DNA from: Plotosus lineatus
Taxonomy: Eukaryota; Chordata; Actinopteri; Siluriformes; Plotosidae
Reading direction: 5' to 3'
NCBI GenBank assembly: GCA_024760905.1
Contig: CM045734.1
Span: forward strand, 44,494,564-44,558,563
DNA length: 64,000 nt
A model generated the notes under the pieces. It was given only the letters and a program-made list of their open reading frames with translations, was not told where the DNA came from and did not search any database. Every line of letters starts with the position of its first letter. The first letter of the stretch is position 1. Made by a program: the position numbers and the translations under genes. This document shows positions 31,730 to 42,610 of this stretch, in pieces.

Positions 31730-32211
31730 GCCATGCAGAAACCAGTCCATGCTTAATCCCTACCAAGTAATCTCATAGGATATTGCTTGTTCCTTCTCAT
31801 CATATTTCTTTGTATTTGTGCTTTCTGTTTTATTTCACAAATGTTTAGTACTGCAGCATCTCTACCAATGTTTTTAAGGTAAGCAGGGATCAGCAGGGGG
31901 CCATTGATGTTCAATGAGGCTGAAAAGGTCTTAGACCAGCTTACATGAAGCACACACAAGGGAAACAACTGGCCATGATGGGCTGCTCTACCTGTGGACC
32001 ATATTATTGCTCTTGAACGAGAAAGGGGAAAAAAAAGCAGTAAAAATGGTCTTCCTTTCAAATTGCATTGTGTATTGAGCCATTAAGAAATGGAGCGTGG
32101 CTTTACTGCAGCACAGTTTATTGCTCTCAAGTCTGGGAGTCCAGTCTATTCCATTAAACGCACTTCCAAAATATGATTTTGGTGTGGTTTTGGCTGTTTA
32201 AAGTAAACCAA

Positions 32212-32212
<1 letters not shown>
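31730..32212. other. Non-coding sequence, no gene seen
   Basis: Unique sequence. The 102-codon minus-strand frame (31753-32061) shows no recognisable domain. Confidence 0.45.

Positions 32213-32266
<54 letters not shown>
32213..32266. repeat. (CA)n microsatellite
   Basis: About 26 CA units. Confidence 0.97.
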
Positions 32267-32269
<3 letters not shown>

Positions 32270-32759
32270 CTAGATAGTAAGAATGTATGTTGCATGTAAG
32301 TGTGGAAATAACAGTTGCATTTTCTGGCGTTCTCGTTGTTATTAAAGAGACGACATTTATTTCATTTATATTATTTCATTTGCAAGGCCCTATTAGCAGC
32401 CTTTAGGATTGTATTGGACTGAATAAATTATGCGAAAGGATAAATATTGAACATTTTCCCAAAGTTCAGGCTGAAGCGTTATGGGGACAACAAGCACATT
32501 TTTTGTGTCTTCTGCATGTTTTCAATTCTCTAAGTAAATACACATCATTTGATTAAGAAGAACATTTGGTGAAGTACATGTCACAAACCTGTAGTTAGTA
32601 TGCAGTAATTTTGTGTTCAGTTTCTGGAAAAGCAAACAAATACACAAACAAACACACACAAAAAAAAACCCTGTTCCTCCTCTAGACCAGCACATGTAGA
32701 AAAAGCTTGAGCAAGTTGTCTCGGTGTTGTTTATCCAATGAGATTATTAGTGTGAACGT

Positions 32760-33085
32760 TGGCGGCATGGTGCTGGTGTGTTTTTAGCACATCTGTCTCA
32801 CAGCAAAAAGGCCACAGGTTCAAGTCCTGGGCTTGGTGAGACTATTTCTGTGTGGGGTTTGCATGTTCTCCCTGTGTTTCAGTGGGTCTCCTCCAGGTAC
32901 TCTGGTTTCCTCCCACAGTCCAAAGACATGTACATTCGGCTGATTGGCGGTTTCATCTTGCCCCTAGTTAAATAGTTGTGCGTGTGCATTGCCTTGTGAT
33001 GGTCTGACAAGCACAGAATTGGCTGAGTTAGGCTCCAGCCTCTTTCCAACCCTAATAGGAGTAAACAGTACGGCGACTGAATTAA
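32760..33085 (+). mobile_element. SINE-2
   Basis: Ggcggcatggtgctggtg at the head, a B-box-like aggttcaagtcc, gtggggtttgcatgttctcc, tttcctcccacagtcc, and the tail ggctccagcctctttccaacc. Confidence 0.85.
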
Positions 33086-33225
33086 TGTTTTTGTCATAGA
33101 CTTATTATCAACCAATCCAGGAGCAGCTCAGGAACTTGCGTCTTTTATCTGTTTAGCAAAACCAGTGAGTCCAGTGAGCTGCCCTCAGACCCATAATTTG
33201 CATAAATGCTCATGATCAGCTAAGC

Positions 33226-33567
33226 CAGGGGTCACCAACCTTTTTGAAACTGAGAGCTACTTCATGGGTACCAATTAATGCGAAGGGCTACTAGGTCGAT
33301 ACACACCTCTGAAATTACAAATTTGCTCAATTTACATTTAATTAGATTTAATTAGATGTTATTATTAATAATTAATGATATTCATCTATGTGAAGATATT
33401 GACTTGATTTAAAAATATATTCAAAAAAATTATATGCAGCTCAATGGAGAGTGGCGCTGTCCTAAAAATGGGCCTGTCCTAAAAATAGCAGTGAACAGGT
33501 CCGCGGGCAACTTATATTGTCCTTGCGGGCTACCTGGTGCCCACGGGCACCACGTTGGTGATCCCTG
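33226..33567 (+). mobile_element. hAT-type MITE with perfect 8-bp duplication
   Basis: The ends caggggtcaccaacc and gttggtgatccctg are inverted repeats. The flanks agctaagc are identical (33218-33225 and 33568-33575). At 342 bp it has no coding capacity. Confidence 0.93.
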
Positions 33568-33575
33568 AGCTAAGC

Positions 33576-34155
33576 TAACACAGAACTGTTACAAAAGCTG
33601 TGCTGGTTCATGTTTAGAAGACCGGAGGCATTGAACTCCAGCCAATTTTAATATTCTCTTTTTCTTAATTCATTGCATCCCTACAACGATAATTTGTTAT
33701 TTTGTTCGGTCTGCTGAAATACTCTGAATCTCGTACAGTGCATTTTCCTCAACTATTCTGAATTATTTAATCTGTCCTGCCAAACAATATTCACTCCACT
33801 TTTTTAATGTCCTCTTGTTTTCGTCCCTCGACTCGCTCGAATGCACACTGTGTATTGCTTGACCTTGTAGAGTCACTGTCCCTTGGATCTAACCTTCAGG
33901 TCAGCGCTTTTGTCAGACTTAATTCTATTACACTGTATCCCGCGCTCTTCTCCACTCTCCAAATCAATTTCATCTAACAGCACATGTTGGCATAGTGCCA
34001 TGATTCTCGGCGCTCCTACACTAGCCACCCACCAGCTGAACTCTTCATCTTCCTGCCCTCCGTCCCCCACTGCTTTGGGACCTTAATTAGCAATATATCC
34101 AGGGTCAGTGGAGAATAAAGATCATCTTTTGGTCCAATGGGAAGGTTCCTGTTGA
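33576..34155. other. Unique sequence with opposed open frames, no gene assigned
   Basis: A better-balanced base composition at 33830-34086 gives a 67-codon plus frame and a 65-codon minus frame. Neither has a recognisable domain or convincing splice signals in frame, so I do not call an exon. Confidence 0.4.
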
Positions 34156-34159
34156 GTGT

Positions 34160-34196
34160 GTGTGTGAGAGAGAGCGAGAGAGAGAGAGAGAGAGAG
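34160..34196. repeat. (GA)n microsatellite
   Basis: An interrupted GA run. Confidence 0.9.
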
Positions 34197-34429
34197 CTTA
34201 TGGGAAATATCAGTGCCATGGGAGCAAGTTTCCTCTCTTGCTCAGCTCTTTCTTCATGAACTTTAAATTGCATGTTAAAACGAATACTAGCCTCACATAA
34301 AAATAAGACAGTTGTTAATTAAAACTTAGTGCTGCTCAGAAACCTTAATCTTCCGGCTTACTTTTTTTTTTTTTTTTAATTAATTAATTAATTTTTTTAC
34401 AAGTTCTTGTGTTTACTAACTGTACTCTG

Positions 34430-34560
34430 AATGTACTCTCGACCTGTTCAGGGTGTACCGTGCCCTTGCCCAGTGTCAGCTGAGATGGGTGCCAGCCTCC
34501 CAGTGAAACTAATTAGTACAAAGCGAGTCAGAAAAATGAAAGAAAGAATGAATGCATAGA
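34430..34560 (+). mobile_element. SINE-2 tail fragment
   Basis: Gacctgttcagggtgtaccg, gagatgggtgccagcctccc and a gaaagaatgaatg end identify the 3' third of SINE-2. Confidence 0.75.
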
Positions 34561-34689
34561 ATACATTCGTATTATGCTATACAGTGGTACCTTGACTTAC
34601 GAGTGTCTTTCATAACAAATTTTCCATCATATGAGCTTTGATCCCACCAAAAATCTGCCCCATCCATTGAGCAAGATTTTGATTTACGA

Positions 34690-34903
34690 GCTCTAGTGTA
34701 ATTGTGCATCCTCTGCAGTAGGTGGCAGTGGCACTCTCACTGTGTTCTTTCCACCATAGGGAACACAGTGAGAGCGCCACTGCCACCTACTGTAGAGGAT
34801 GCTCAATTACACTCAATTCTAGTATAGTATGGCAAAAAAAAGCATGTTCCCAGGGTCATATACCCCCCTGGCATCACACCGTCTCACTATTTGAGAAGCA
34901 CTG
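34690..34903 (-). mobile_element. hAT relic with the shared hairpin, one side deleted
   Basis: Reverse-oriented relative to 17807-18200. The end tttgagaagcactg lies at 34903, followed by gccttgtg, the same Tigger target sequence as in A1. The other terminus is deleted up to the hairpin at 34696, which directly follows Tigger sequence. Confidence 0.8.
34696..34812. repeat. 52-bp imperfect inverted repeat (hairpin), second copy
   Basis: The arms 34696-34747 (starting gtgtaattgtgcatcc) and 34761-34812 (ending gctcaattacac) pair around a 13-base loop. The arms match those of 17921-18037 closely, while the loop differs. Confidence 0.95.
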
Positions 34904-35214
34904 GCCTTGTGGGAGCTCACAATGAGCCTTTTCTCGCTGGCATTCGTAGCATACACATGCACAAAATTCTCCTCCTCCTCTGTTACGCATCACCTCATGC
35001 CTGCCGACGGGACATCTTTGCCCACGTGACATCTTTGCCGCAGTTGATGATCGGAAGGGTTAGTTGTATTATTGTTTATTCTTGTTTTATCATTTATTAT
35101 TAATGAATATTAATGTTAATGTATATGTATTCTTCTTCCTCTTGTTATTATTATTATTCAATATTTATTGTTTTAACATGTTTATTTTTAATATATTAGG
35201 TCAAATATACATGT

Positions 35215-35899
35215 ATTGATCATTTGCACAGAATACATGTGTGTGAACGACAAGGACCCAAGAGGAACTTTGAGGTTACAGGGGGCAGAGATAAAGAAGG
35301 TGGAGGATTTTAAGTACTCAGGCTCAACAATCCAGAGCAATGGAGAGTGTGGAAAAGAGGTGAAGAAGCGCGTGCAGGCAGGTTGGAATGGATGGAGAAA
35401 AGTGTCCGGTGTGATGTGTGATAGGAGAGTATCGGCAAGAATGAAGGGAAAAGTGTACAAGACGGTGATGAGGCCAGCGATGTTGTATGGTTTAGAGACA
35501 GTGGCCCTGGGGAAAAGACAGGAGTCAGAGTTGGAGGTAGCAGAGATGAAAATGTTGAGGTTCTCTCTGGGAGTAACGAGGATGGATAGGATCAGAAATG
35601 AGTACATCAGAGGGACAGCACATGTTAGATGTTTTGGAGACAAAGTCAGAGAGGCGAGATTGAGATGGTTTGGACATGTACAGAGGAGGGATAGTGAGTA
35701 TATTGGTCGTAGGATGCTGAGGTTGGAACTACCAGGCAAAAGGCCCAGAGGAAGACCAAAGAGAAGATTTATGGATGCGGTGAAGGCGGACATGAAGGTC
35801 GTTGGAGTAAGAGTAGAAGATGCAGAGGATAGGGAGAGATGGAGGCAGATCATTTGCTGTGGCGACCCCTGAAGGGAACAGCCGAAAGGAAAAGAAGAA
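35215..35899 (+). pseudogene. RTE LINE 3' fragment with 16-bp target duplication
   Basis: An uninterrupted frame of about 200 residues, running from EYMCVNDKDPRG through FKYSGSTIQSNGE, KVYKTVMRPAMLYGLETVA, RLRWFGHVQRRDSEY and ending CCGDP, covers the post-RT C-terminal domain. Ggtcaaatatacatgt occurs at 35199-35214 and 35900-35915. About 15 bases at the 5' junction (35215-35229) match neither LINE nor target. It lies inside Tigger A2 and is the best-preserved C-terminal region on the plus strand. Confidence 0.95.
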
Positions 35900-36067
35900 G
35901 GTCAAATATACATGTCTGTGGCAGGTTATATGAGTTTGGGAGGGGGTTGGAACGGATTAATTGGTTTTCTATTGATTCCTCTGGGAATTTCTATTTCATC
36001 TAATAAACATTTTGACTTACAAGCTTGCCTTCGGAACCGATTAATTTCGTAAGTCAAGGTAACACCG

Positions 36068-36851
36068 TATATAAGAGACTGACACAATCTAATGGAAGGT
36101 TTGACATGAACAATAGCATAATTTCCTGCCTACAGTTAACACAGGTTTTTTTTTCCCTTCATTCATGCTTGCATTATGTTGGCTTTCCACAAGTACAATG
36201 TTGTCATGACAATTCATAATGGATGAAACTGTGAAAATACAAGAGCACTGCAGTGACCCCTTGATGGTAGCATTAATTGTGATCATTCCTCATTAGCTCT
36301 AGGCCCTGGCTTCCCCAGTCTGTGTTTGAGTGACATTCAAAAAGGCAAATTTGAGCTGGCAGTGACTGGATTTCAAAGGCAGTTTCCAAAGACAATGGCC
36401 ACGAGCTTTCAGCTGCATAATGAGCGTGTTTCATCACAAGTCTGTAATTGAAACATCAGCCATGGAGATAAAGGGTTTAACGAATGGCACATATGCAAAC
36501 ATTATTTTGCTGATGTTTGTTTGAGACTTTCAAAGGCAACAGATGTAAGTGCGAGTATCCCTGCAATTATCATAGATCTTTAGCTTTTTTTTTTTTTTTA
36601 GCCCTGGAATACAAATGACTTTAATTACGACATTGAATAGTGGAACGCTCTCCACACTGATGTGAAGAAATCATATTGAAGAGAAATTTAATCAAGGCTA
36701 ATCTATCACCGTTATGTCAGCTGAGTGCCTCAGAGTTTAAAGCTGTAACCAGATACATAACAACAGTTTAATGAGAGGATTTCAACTTTTCTTTGTTGTT
36801 CAAAATCAAGATTAATCTTGAGATTTTTTGAGGTTTTTGAGATTTCACATA
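36068..36851. other. Unique block resembling conserved non-coding DNA
   Basis: Nearly 800 bases without repeats or credible exons, apart from a poly-T run at 36585-36599. Words such as tttaattacgac and taatcaaggctaat are reminiscent of developmental enhancers. This is an impression only. Confidence 0.35.
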
Positions 36852-37369
36852 CAGGGATCCCTCACTACTTGGCCCTTCAATTCATGTGGCTTCAGTGCAT
36901 TGTGGTTTTTTTTTTTTTTTTTTTTAATATCAATCAAATTAAAAAATATAGAAATTAAGGAAGAATAGGGGGGAAAAGTTAAGGAAAATGCCACAAAAGA
37001 AGGCCAATTATGCAACAAAAACAAACAAACAAACAAAAAAAACAACTCAAATAAACACAAAACAAAAAATAACCCAAAACCTCCCATCAGAACGAGTTAC
37101 ATTTTAATGTGAGGTGCACATCTGTGTGCGCGCGCATCTGTATATGTGTGTATTTATATTTTATTTACATCTTATGCATTATTTTTTAATGTTTAATTGT
37201 TATTACTGTATAAGCATTTAAAGCATTGAATATGTATTTATTGATATTATATACACATATACATGTACGTATACGTCAGTCGGGGGGGGGGGGTCGATCC
37301 TACTTTGCGGAATTAGGTGGTCGTGGGGGATTTTGGTCCCAATTAACCGCAGAAAGTGAGGGAACCCTG
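36852..37369 (-). mobile_element. Tigger/pogo-type MITE, copy 8
   Basis: It starts cagggatccctcactacttg after TA and ends gtgagggaaccctg before TA. Body landmarks are in reverse orientation. Confidence 0.9.
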
Positions 37370-37728
37370 TATTGCTTGAGATATCGATGAAGCGCTAACT
37401 GCACTCAGATGTTTTTAACTGTTAGAAAAGAATTAATACAGGCCAGTGGTTGATCAACAGGCAAGAGGAGACATGGCAGAATAAGGTCATGCTCTCTTAT
37501 ACAGAATAACAAACAAAGAGAACTTACATTTAATTCACAAGTAGCACTTACACTTACTTCAAAGTGTAAGTAAAGACCGAGTGGCCAATTCATGAGTTTA
37601 TTAAGAATAAGAACTTTCCTCTATTCATGATTCCCCCAGCGAGAGGAAATGAAGAGTACTTTATGGTTATTAACATAATTGTGAGACCGTTGCTTGGCTG
37701 CTGTTTAATTTCATTTTCAATTCATTTT
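37370..37728. other. Non-coding sequence, no gene seen
   Basis: Unique sequence; nothing recognised. Confidence 0.5.
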
Positions 37729-37729
37729 C

Positions 37730-37837
37730 TGAATCACTTTATCTTTTATTACGGTGGCAGGGAGGATGAATGGTCCCAGCCTGCTCTGGGCATAGGGAGG
37801 GTACACCTTAAACACTTCAACAGACCATTGCAGAGAC

Positions 37838-37898
<61 letters not shown>

Positions 37899-38100
37899 AT
37901 GTACATCCACATTGCAATCGAGAACATCCAATTAAATTGATGTGCACATCTTTGGACTGTCAAAAGTAATGGGAGCATCCAAAGGAAAGCCATGCAAACA
38001 CAGGGCGAACTAGCATACTTCACACAGAAAGGCCCCAGCTGGGCATGGTGCCCAAACCCACGAACCCACGACTTTCTTGCTGTGAGATGGAAATGCTAAC
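37730..38100 (-). mobile_element. SINE-2, minus strand, expanded by a CA array
   Basis: Ttctgaatcactttatctt and the ggatgaatggtcccagcctg block at the left, and ccgcc-less head aaatgctaaccagatcgg at the right. The normally short cacacac segment has grown to 37839-37893. Confidence 0.8.
37839..37893. repeat. (CA)n microsatellite inside SINE-2
   Basis: About 27 CA units, at the place where SINE-2 copies have a short CA-rich stretch. Confidence 0.95.
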
Positions 38101-38129
38101 CAGATCGGCTACATATGTATGTATATATA

Positions 38130-38226
38130 CAGTGATACCTCTGCTCACGAACATAATTGGTTCCCAGAAAGTGTGTGTAAGGCGAAAAGTTCATCAGTTA
38201 AGTTTAATCAAGAAAATTAAGTTTAA
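38130..38226 (+). mobile_element. Tigger-D left-end fragment
   Basis: Cagtgatacctctgctcacg through gcgaaaagttcatc repeats the first 90 bases of the element at 38377, which lies 250 bases downstream. Confidence 0.85.
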
Positions 38227-38297
38227 ATTAAGTTTATCAGTACATTACAGAAAATAATGAAATTTATCACAATATGCTAATTTTTTGAGAAGGACCA
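38227..38297 (+). mobile_element. Tc1 right-terminal fragment
   Basis: Tttatcagtacattacagaa through ttttttgagaaggaccagta equals the right terminus of the Tc1 remnant at 2149-2917 (2848-2919). Only the last 70 bases remain. Confidence 0.9.

Positions 38298-38298
<1 letters not shown>

Positions 38299-38375
<77 letters not shown>
38299..38375. repeat. (TG)n-(TA)n microsatellite
   Basis: About 28 TG units then 10 TA units, ending at the TA that precedes Tigger-D. Confidence 0.95.
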
Positions 38376-38376
<1 letters not shown>

Positions 38377-39162
38377 CAGTGATACCTCAGCTCACGAACA
38401 TAATTGGTTCCCAGAAAGTGTGTGTGAGGCGAAAAGTTCGTCTTCCGAACATTTATTTCCCATAAGAAACCATTAAAATGAGAATAATCCGTTCCCAGGT
38501 CCCCATAAAACATAATTTTCTACTAAATAAGCCTTAAAACTACACAAAAATATACCTTATTTTATGTATAATAAATGTGCTATTGTATTGTAATTAAAGA
38601 AATAAACTGTACTGTATAATAAAGTGGTTTTATTTACCTTTGTGATGGTAGTTGATGGCTTGATGGAATGGAGTGGGAGGAGGAGGGAGGGAGGGACTTA
38701 CTGTTTGGAAGGAGAGTTTGGAAACGCCTACTGTTTGGAAACACCCTTAGCCACACACGCACCCTTAATAGCTTCCTTGTTCTTAAGGATGGGAGCAATG
38801 GTAGACTTAGCGTACTGGTACTGGGACGCTGAGTCACACAAACGCACACCTCGTTCGTGTTTTTCAATGATCTCCGCCTGTGGTGGGGTCTTTTTCGGTC
38901 CCATAATAGCAAAAGTACACTCAATATGGTCCAAAATGTCTATCAAACACAAACCACGTCCGCACTCAAAGAAAGGGGGTGACGAACTGTGACGCCATGA
39001 GCGTGCGTCAGCTTCTCGTGGCCGCCACCGTGGCGCTGTTCGACCGCGTGGTTTGATTCGTCCGCCGAAAACTAGTTCGTCAGCAGAGACTATATGCTCG
39101 CAAATTTAATGTTCTTGAGGCGAAAAGTTCGTGAGCTTAAGCGTTCGTCAGCGGAGGTTTTA

Positions 39163-39165
<3 letters not shown>
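38377..39165 (-). mobile_element. Tigger-D element, internally deleted
   Basis: The left end is cagtgatacctcagctcacg and the right end is the inverted gcggaggttttactg, both next to TA. At 789 bp it retains the N-terminus of a Tigger transposase on the minus strand. A second, half copy lies at 49844-50332. Confidence 0.85.
38728..38904 (-). pseudogene. Tigger transposase N-terminal fragment
   Basis: From its ATG at 38904 it reads MGPKKTPPQAEIIEKHERGV, then SASQYQYAKSTIAPILKNKE, then AIKGACVAKGVSK and a stop. This is the helix-turn-helix that begins Tigger/jerky-type transposases. All downstream domains are missing, so it has no transposase activity. The upstream residues of the open frame are 5' leader. 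Confidence 0.85.

Positions 39166-39228
<63 letters not shown>
39166..39228. repeat. (TA)n microsatellite
   Basis: About 31 TA units directly following the right end of Tigger-D. Confidence 0.97.
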
Positions 39229-39229
<1 letters not shown>

Positions 39230-39232
<3 letters not shown>

Positions 39233-39960
39233 ATATATCATTTAAAATTATATTTTATTCATGTGCACCACTGTCGTGCAGCAGGTCTCATAAAAGTTAA
39301 GGTTTAATAAGTCTGTCTTGACTTTCCTTGGGTTTTCTGGTTTCCTCCAACTTTCCCAGAATTAGCTCTGCCTGAATGATCCCCGAGTGTGCGAATTAGT
39401 CTGTCAGCATGGTGCCCTCTGTGTCTCACATCCACAGTTCTTGAGATAAAAATAAAAAAGGTTTTATGAACGATTAGTTCGGGGTGATTACACTAGCGGT
39501 GCGATAGAAAAGTGACTGACTTGAATGGCAATTTGCGGCTATCACTTTTCATTCTCAGATTTTTTGTGCGACATTCGCAGCATCCCATTTTGGTCACCTG
39601 GTTCATGACCCTATCACAAAGAATTTCAAACATGTATGAAAATTTTCTGTGAATGTTGCAAAACGAGGCACCAGAGCAGAAAAGTCTCAAACTTGTTGTC
39701 ATCAGGCCGTCGCACCTCATTTTTCTTACAAATACAGTAATTACATTTTTGTTCACAAGGAAAGGCGTATTTTAGTTTTGATTTGTATTTAATCGCATTT
39801 TGTTTGCACAAATAAAGCATGAATAAAATGCAAATGGTATGAGAATAAAGAGCAAATAAATAGAATTAATTTATGACGGATCTGCTTTTTTACATCAAAC
39901 AGCCACAAAGCAATCACAAATACGAACAAATCAGTCACAAAAATTGTCATTCAGCTTTCG
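39230..39960. other. Non-coding sequence, no gene seen
   Basis: Unique sequence with a possible short SINE-2-like scrap near 39325-39355. The minus-strand frames at 39493-39820 have no recognisable domain. Confidence 0.45.
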
Positions 39961-39961
39961 C

Positions 39962-39964
<3 letters not shown>

Positions 39965-40021
<57 letters not shown>
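39965..40021. repeat. (TA)n microsatellite
   Basis: About 28 TA units followed by a CA-rich stretch up to the next MITE. Confidence 0.97.
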
Positions 40022-40028
<7 letters not shown>

Positions 40029-40046
40029 CACACACACGCACACATA

Positions 40047-40346
40047 CAATGATCCCTTGTTATTTCATACTTCAGTTTCTGTGGCGTCAGTGCATCGCGA
40101 GTTTTTCTAAAATATTCATCGAAAAATAAAAAAAAAATAAGGAAATTAAGGAAAAATAGGGAATAAGTTAAGGAAAATGCCACAAAACAAAGCCAATTAT
40201 GCAAAAAAACCCAAGCAAACAAAAACAAACAAAAAAAAACAACCCAATAAAATTACTTACTAATACATCTTATGCATTATTTTTTAATGTTGAATTGTTA
40301 TTCTAAGCAATTATAGCGTTGAATATGTATTTATTGATATTATACT
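40047..40346 (-). mobile_element. Tigger/pogo-type MITE, copy 9 (right end missing)
   Basis: It starts caatgatcccttgttatttc after TA and keeps the body to the ttattgatattata block, then gives way to another Tigger-type terminus at 40353. Confidence 0.8.
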
Positions 40347-40352
40347 AGTATA

Positions 40353-40740
40353 CAGTAGGCCCTTGATATTCGCAGGGGTTCAGTTCCGGCCCCTCCCGCA
40401 AATAAAGATAATCTGTGAGTTCTGTACCCGGAAGTAAAATCCCATGTATCATATTACATGCACGAATGAGCAACCAGAAGTAAAATACTGTGTATCTATT
40501 ACATGCGCTAAAATATGCTTCTGAGACACATTCTATAGACAGTCTTACTCATTAATACAGTATTAATGTAGTATAATACAATAATGATTAAGAAAAACTT
40601 TTCTTTTTTACTGTTATATTTATTGATGATAAAATATAAACATTATACAGCATATACTGTTGTAACGCACTAGTATTAAAGTCTTTTTCGATTATTATTC
40701 CAGTACAGTATCTAAGTTAATGTTTAGAATGTTTGTGTGT
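40353..40740 (+). mobile_element. Tigger-type left end, partner terminus not found
   Basis: Cagtaggcccttgatattcg after TA is a typical Tigger terminus. No inverted partner was found before the inverted-repeat structure at 40741, so the extent is uncertain. Confidence 0.5.
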
Positions 40741-41426
40741 GAGATTTTATGTTCTGTAGCATGTTTAACAAATGATACAAAAAGGTTAAACTTTATCATG
40801 TCCTTTTACATTGAATGTGACGTCTCCAAAATGGCGCTGCCTAGATGGCGATGTCACAGGGTTCTCAGACTCAAATTGTTTCTTTTTTCGTTTTAATTTG
40901 TTTCATTTGTTGTTTTGTTTGTTCATATTTTGCACTATGCTCGTCTATGACCGGTCGACCCTACCACAGCTATGAGATCGGAGTCTTCGGGCGTGTACAA
41001 CTGAGCACGCTCAACTCCTATCCTTAGCTAATATGCTATGATAGCTCAATGCTAGCCACTTCCCAGCTAACAATAAGCCCAGGCGGAGTTCTCAGAGTCT
41101 CCGGCTCTTGGTTAGAAGTGGAAGGTTAGCACATCCGGTCAAAATGTTCAGTCCCTACGAAACAAGATGGACGAGCTTCATGCTCGGATTGCAGCGCAGA
41201 GGGATCTATAGGACTGCTCCATGCTGTGTTTATGTGAAGCATGGCTCGAGGAGAGTACACCCGACGAGGCGATTGCACCAGCCGGCTACACGGCCTTCAT
41301 CCCCTGCGATCCCAAGCCCTGGCGTTGTCATTCGGCCCCTCCCCGCATGAGGACATAAAAGGACATGAAGCGTAATAAAGTTTATCCTTTTGGGTTTGTT
41401 AAACATGCTACAGAACATAAAATCTC
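40741..41426. mobile_element. LINE 5' fragment framed by 70-bp inverted repeats
   Basis: The left arm 40741-40808 (gagattttatgttctgtagc start) pairs with the right arm 41357-41426 (ending cagaacataaaatctc), roughly 85-90% matched. Between them lies LINE-like sequence with a 5'UTR-like aaaatggcgctgcc motif and part of an endonuclease domain. Confidence 0.8.
40828..41350 (+). pseudogene. LINE 5'UTR and endonuclease N-terminal fragment
   Basis: In broken frames it reads NVQSLRNKMDELHARIAAQR, then DCSMLCLCEAWLEESTPDEA and IAPAGYTAFIPCD. This is the start of an apurinic-type endonuclease of a LINE different from the RTE family. The catalytic ET is altered to EA in CEAW. A stop interrupts it near 41207. 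Two atggcg motifs (40832, 40846) resemble YY1-type sites found in LINE 5'UTRs. The rest of the ORF is absent. Confidence 0.7.
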
Positions 41427-41999
41427 ATATATATATTTGCTTGTATGTGAAATCACAAAACATGTTTATGTAAATTTCAAACTTTGCAAAAAAAAAAAAA
41501 AAATTGCCTCTAATGTTTTTATCTCTTATTTCGCTAATACTTAGACTTGGTTTTCATCACCATTTTAAATACTTTTACTTTTTTTCTCGCTAACAACCTT
41601 AGACTGATAAAAAAATCGAATCATATTTATTTAAAATAATTTCTGATTTCTGATTTATTTTTACGATTGTTTACGGATACTGAGGTCTATAAACTAAAAA
41701 CAGTTTCCTATACCTCAAACTCTGCCTAAAACTAGTGATGATTTAGGTTTTTGTGCTATTTCCCCAAATTTATGAAATTAATTTTTTTTTTATTATGTTG
41801 TGTGCTGTTTTCTTTTATGTTATATGTGGTAAATATTTTATGGTATTTTATGTAAAAGACGTATTTATATCTGCATTTTAATCTTTTTTTCCTCAACTGT
41901 AATTTTATCTGATTTGTAAAGCACGTTGTCAGTGATGTCTGTAGAAATACATTAGAAACTAAATTTGCTTTTCTATTACCTTACTGAAGTAAGGATAAT
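41427..41999. other. AT-rich non-coding sequence
   Basis: Nothing recognised apart from short homopolymer runs. Confidence 0.5.
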
Positions 42000-42610
42000 G
42001 CTAATTAAAATAAACAGTTTGGAATGTAAGCTTTCTGTGGGACCCATCACCTGTCTATGTCTAATGCCATTATTGCCAGGCTGGGATTTGCTGTAATATC
42101 TACTAAAGAGATGGATTTTACTTTGATAATGTAGAATATTGCACCTTTTCAGATAAAGCCAGTATCTTATTGTGCAATTTACAAAAACATCAATAAAGCC
42201 ACTATTAAGCTATGAAATGAATCCATAGAGCCAGATTTCATTTTCTGCTGACTTCTCTAATTAAAGAGGACATTGTGCAGGAAAAAGAGACTCCAAATTA
42301 AGATTACAGACAAATTTTAATTGAAATTCATTGTATGTGTTTTAAAATATGGTCCACAGACTGACTTAGTGCTAAAGTGTCAACTGAGCATTTAGGGTTC
42401 ATTGGCATTGTGATTGAGTTCACCTGCAGAGTCCCAGCATGCATCAGCAGTGAGATCAGACACCTGCCAGCGAAGGTAAAGCGGCATTTCATCCGTAATG
42501 TTGACACACTGACAGCAGCTAATGACAGGCGATAATGAGAAGCAGACATATTTTGAAGCTCGCGGCAGTGCTTGATGTATGAGCGAAAGGTGGTTTGAGC
42601 GCTGCCCTCA
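42000..42610. other. Unique block resembling conserved non-coding DNA
   Basis: 600 bases without repeats or a credible exon. They contain TAATTA-like and cattgtgca-like words (tctctaattaaagagg near 42255, cagctaatgacagg near 42515). Confidence 0.35.

Larger units (their letters stand above)
34582..36067 (+). mobile_element. Tigger-type element A2, composite with hAT and RTE inside
   Basis: The ends are cagtggtaccttgacttacg after TA and the inverted cgtaagtcaaggtaacaccg before TA. It is the opposite-orientation sibling of 17076-18382. It shares gattttgatttacgagctct and the gggagctcac...ctcgctggc stretch on either side of the hAT relic. It was later hit by an RTE 3' end (35215-35899). Confidence 0.85.

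Noticed and set aside
33873..34086. Possible exon on either strand in a better-balanced stretch
   Set aside because: No recognisable domain, the two strands compete, and no splice pair in frame was convincing.
41108..41350. Host gene at 41108-41350
   Set aside because: The reading matches the start of a LINE endonuclease in broken frames and lies between inverted repeats.
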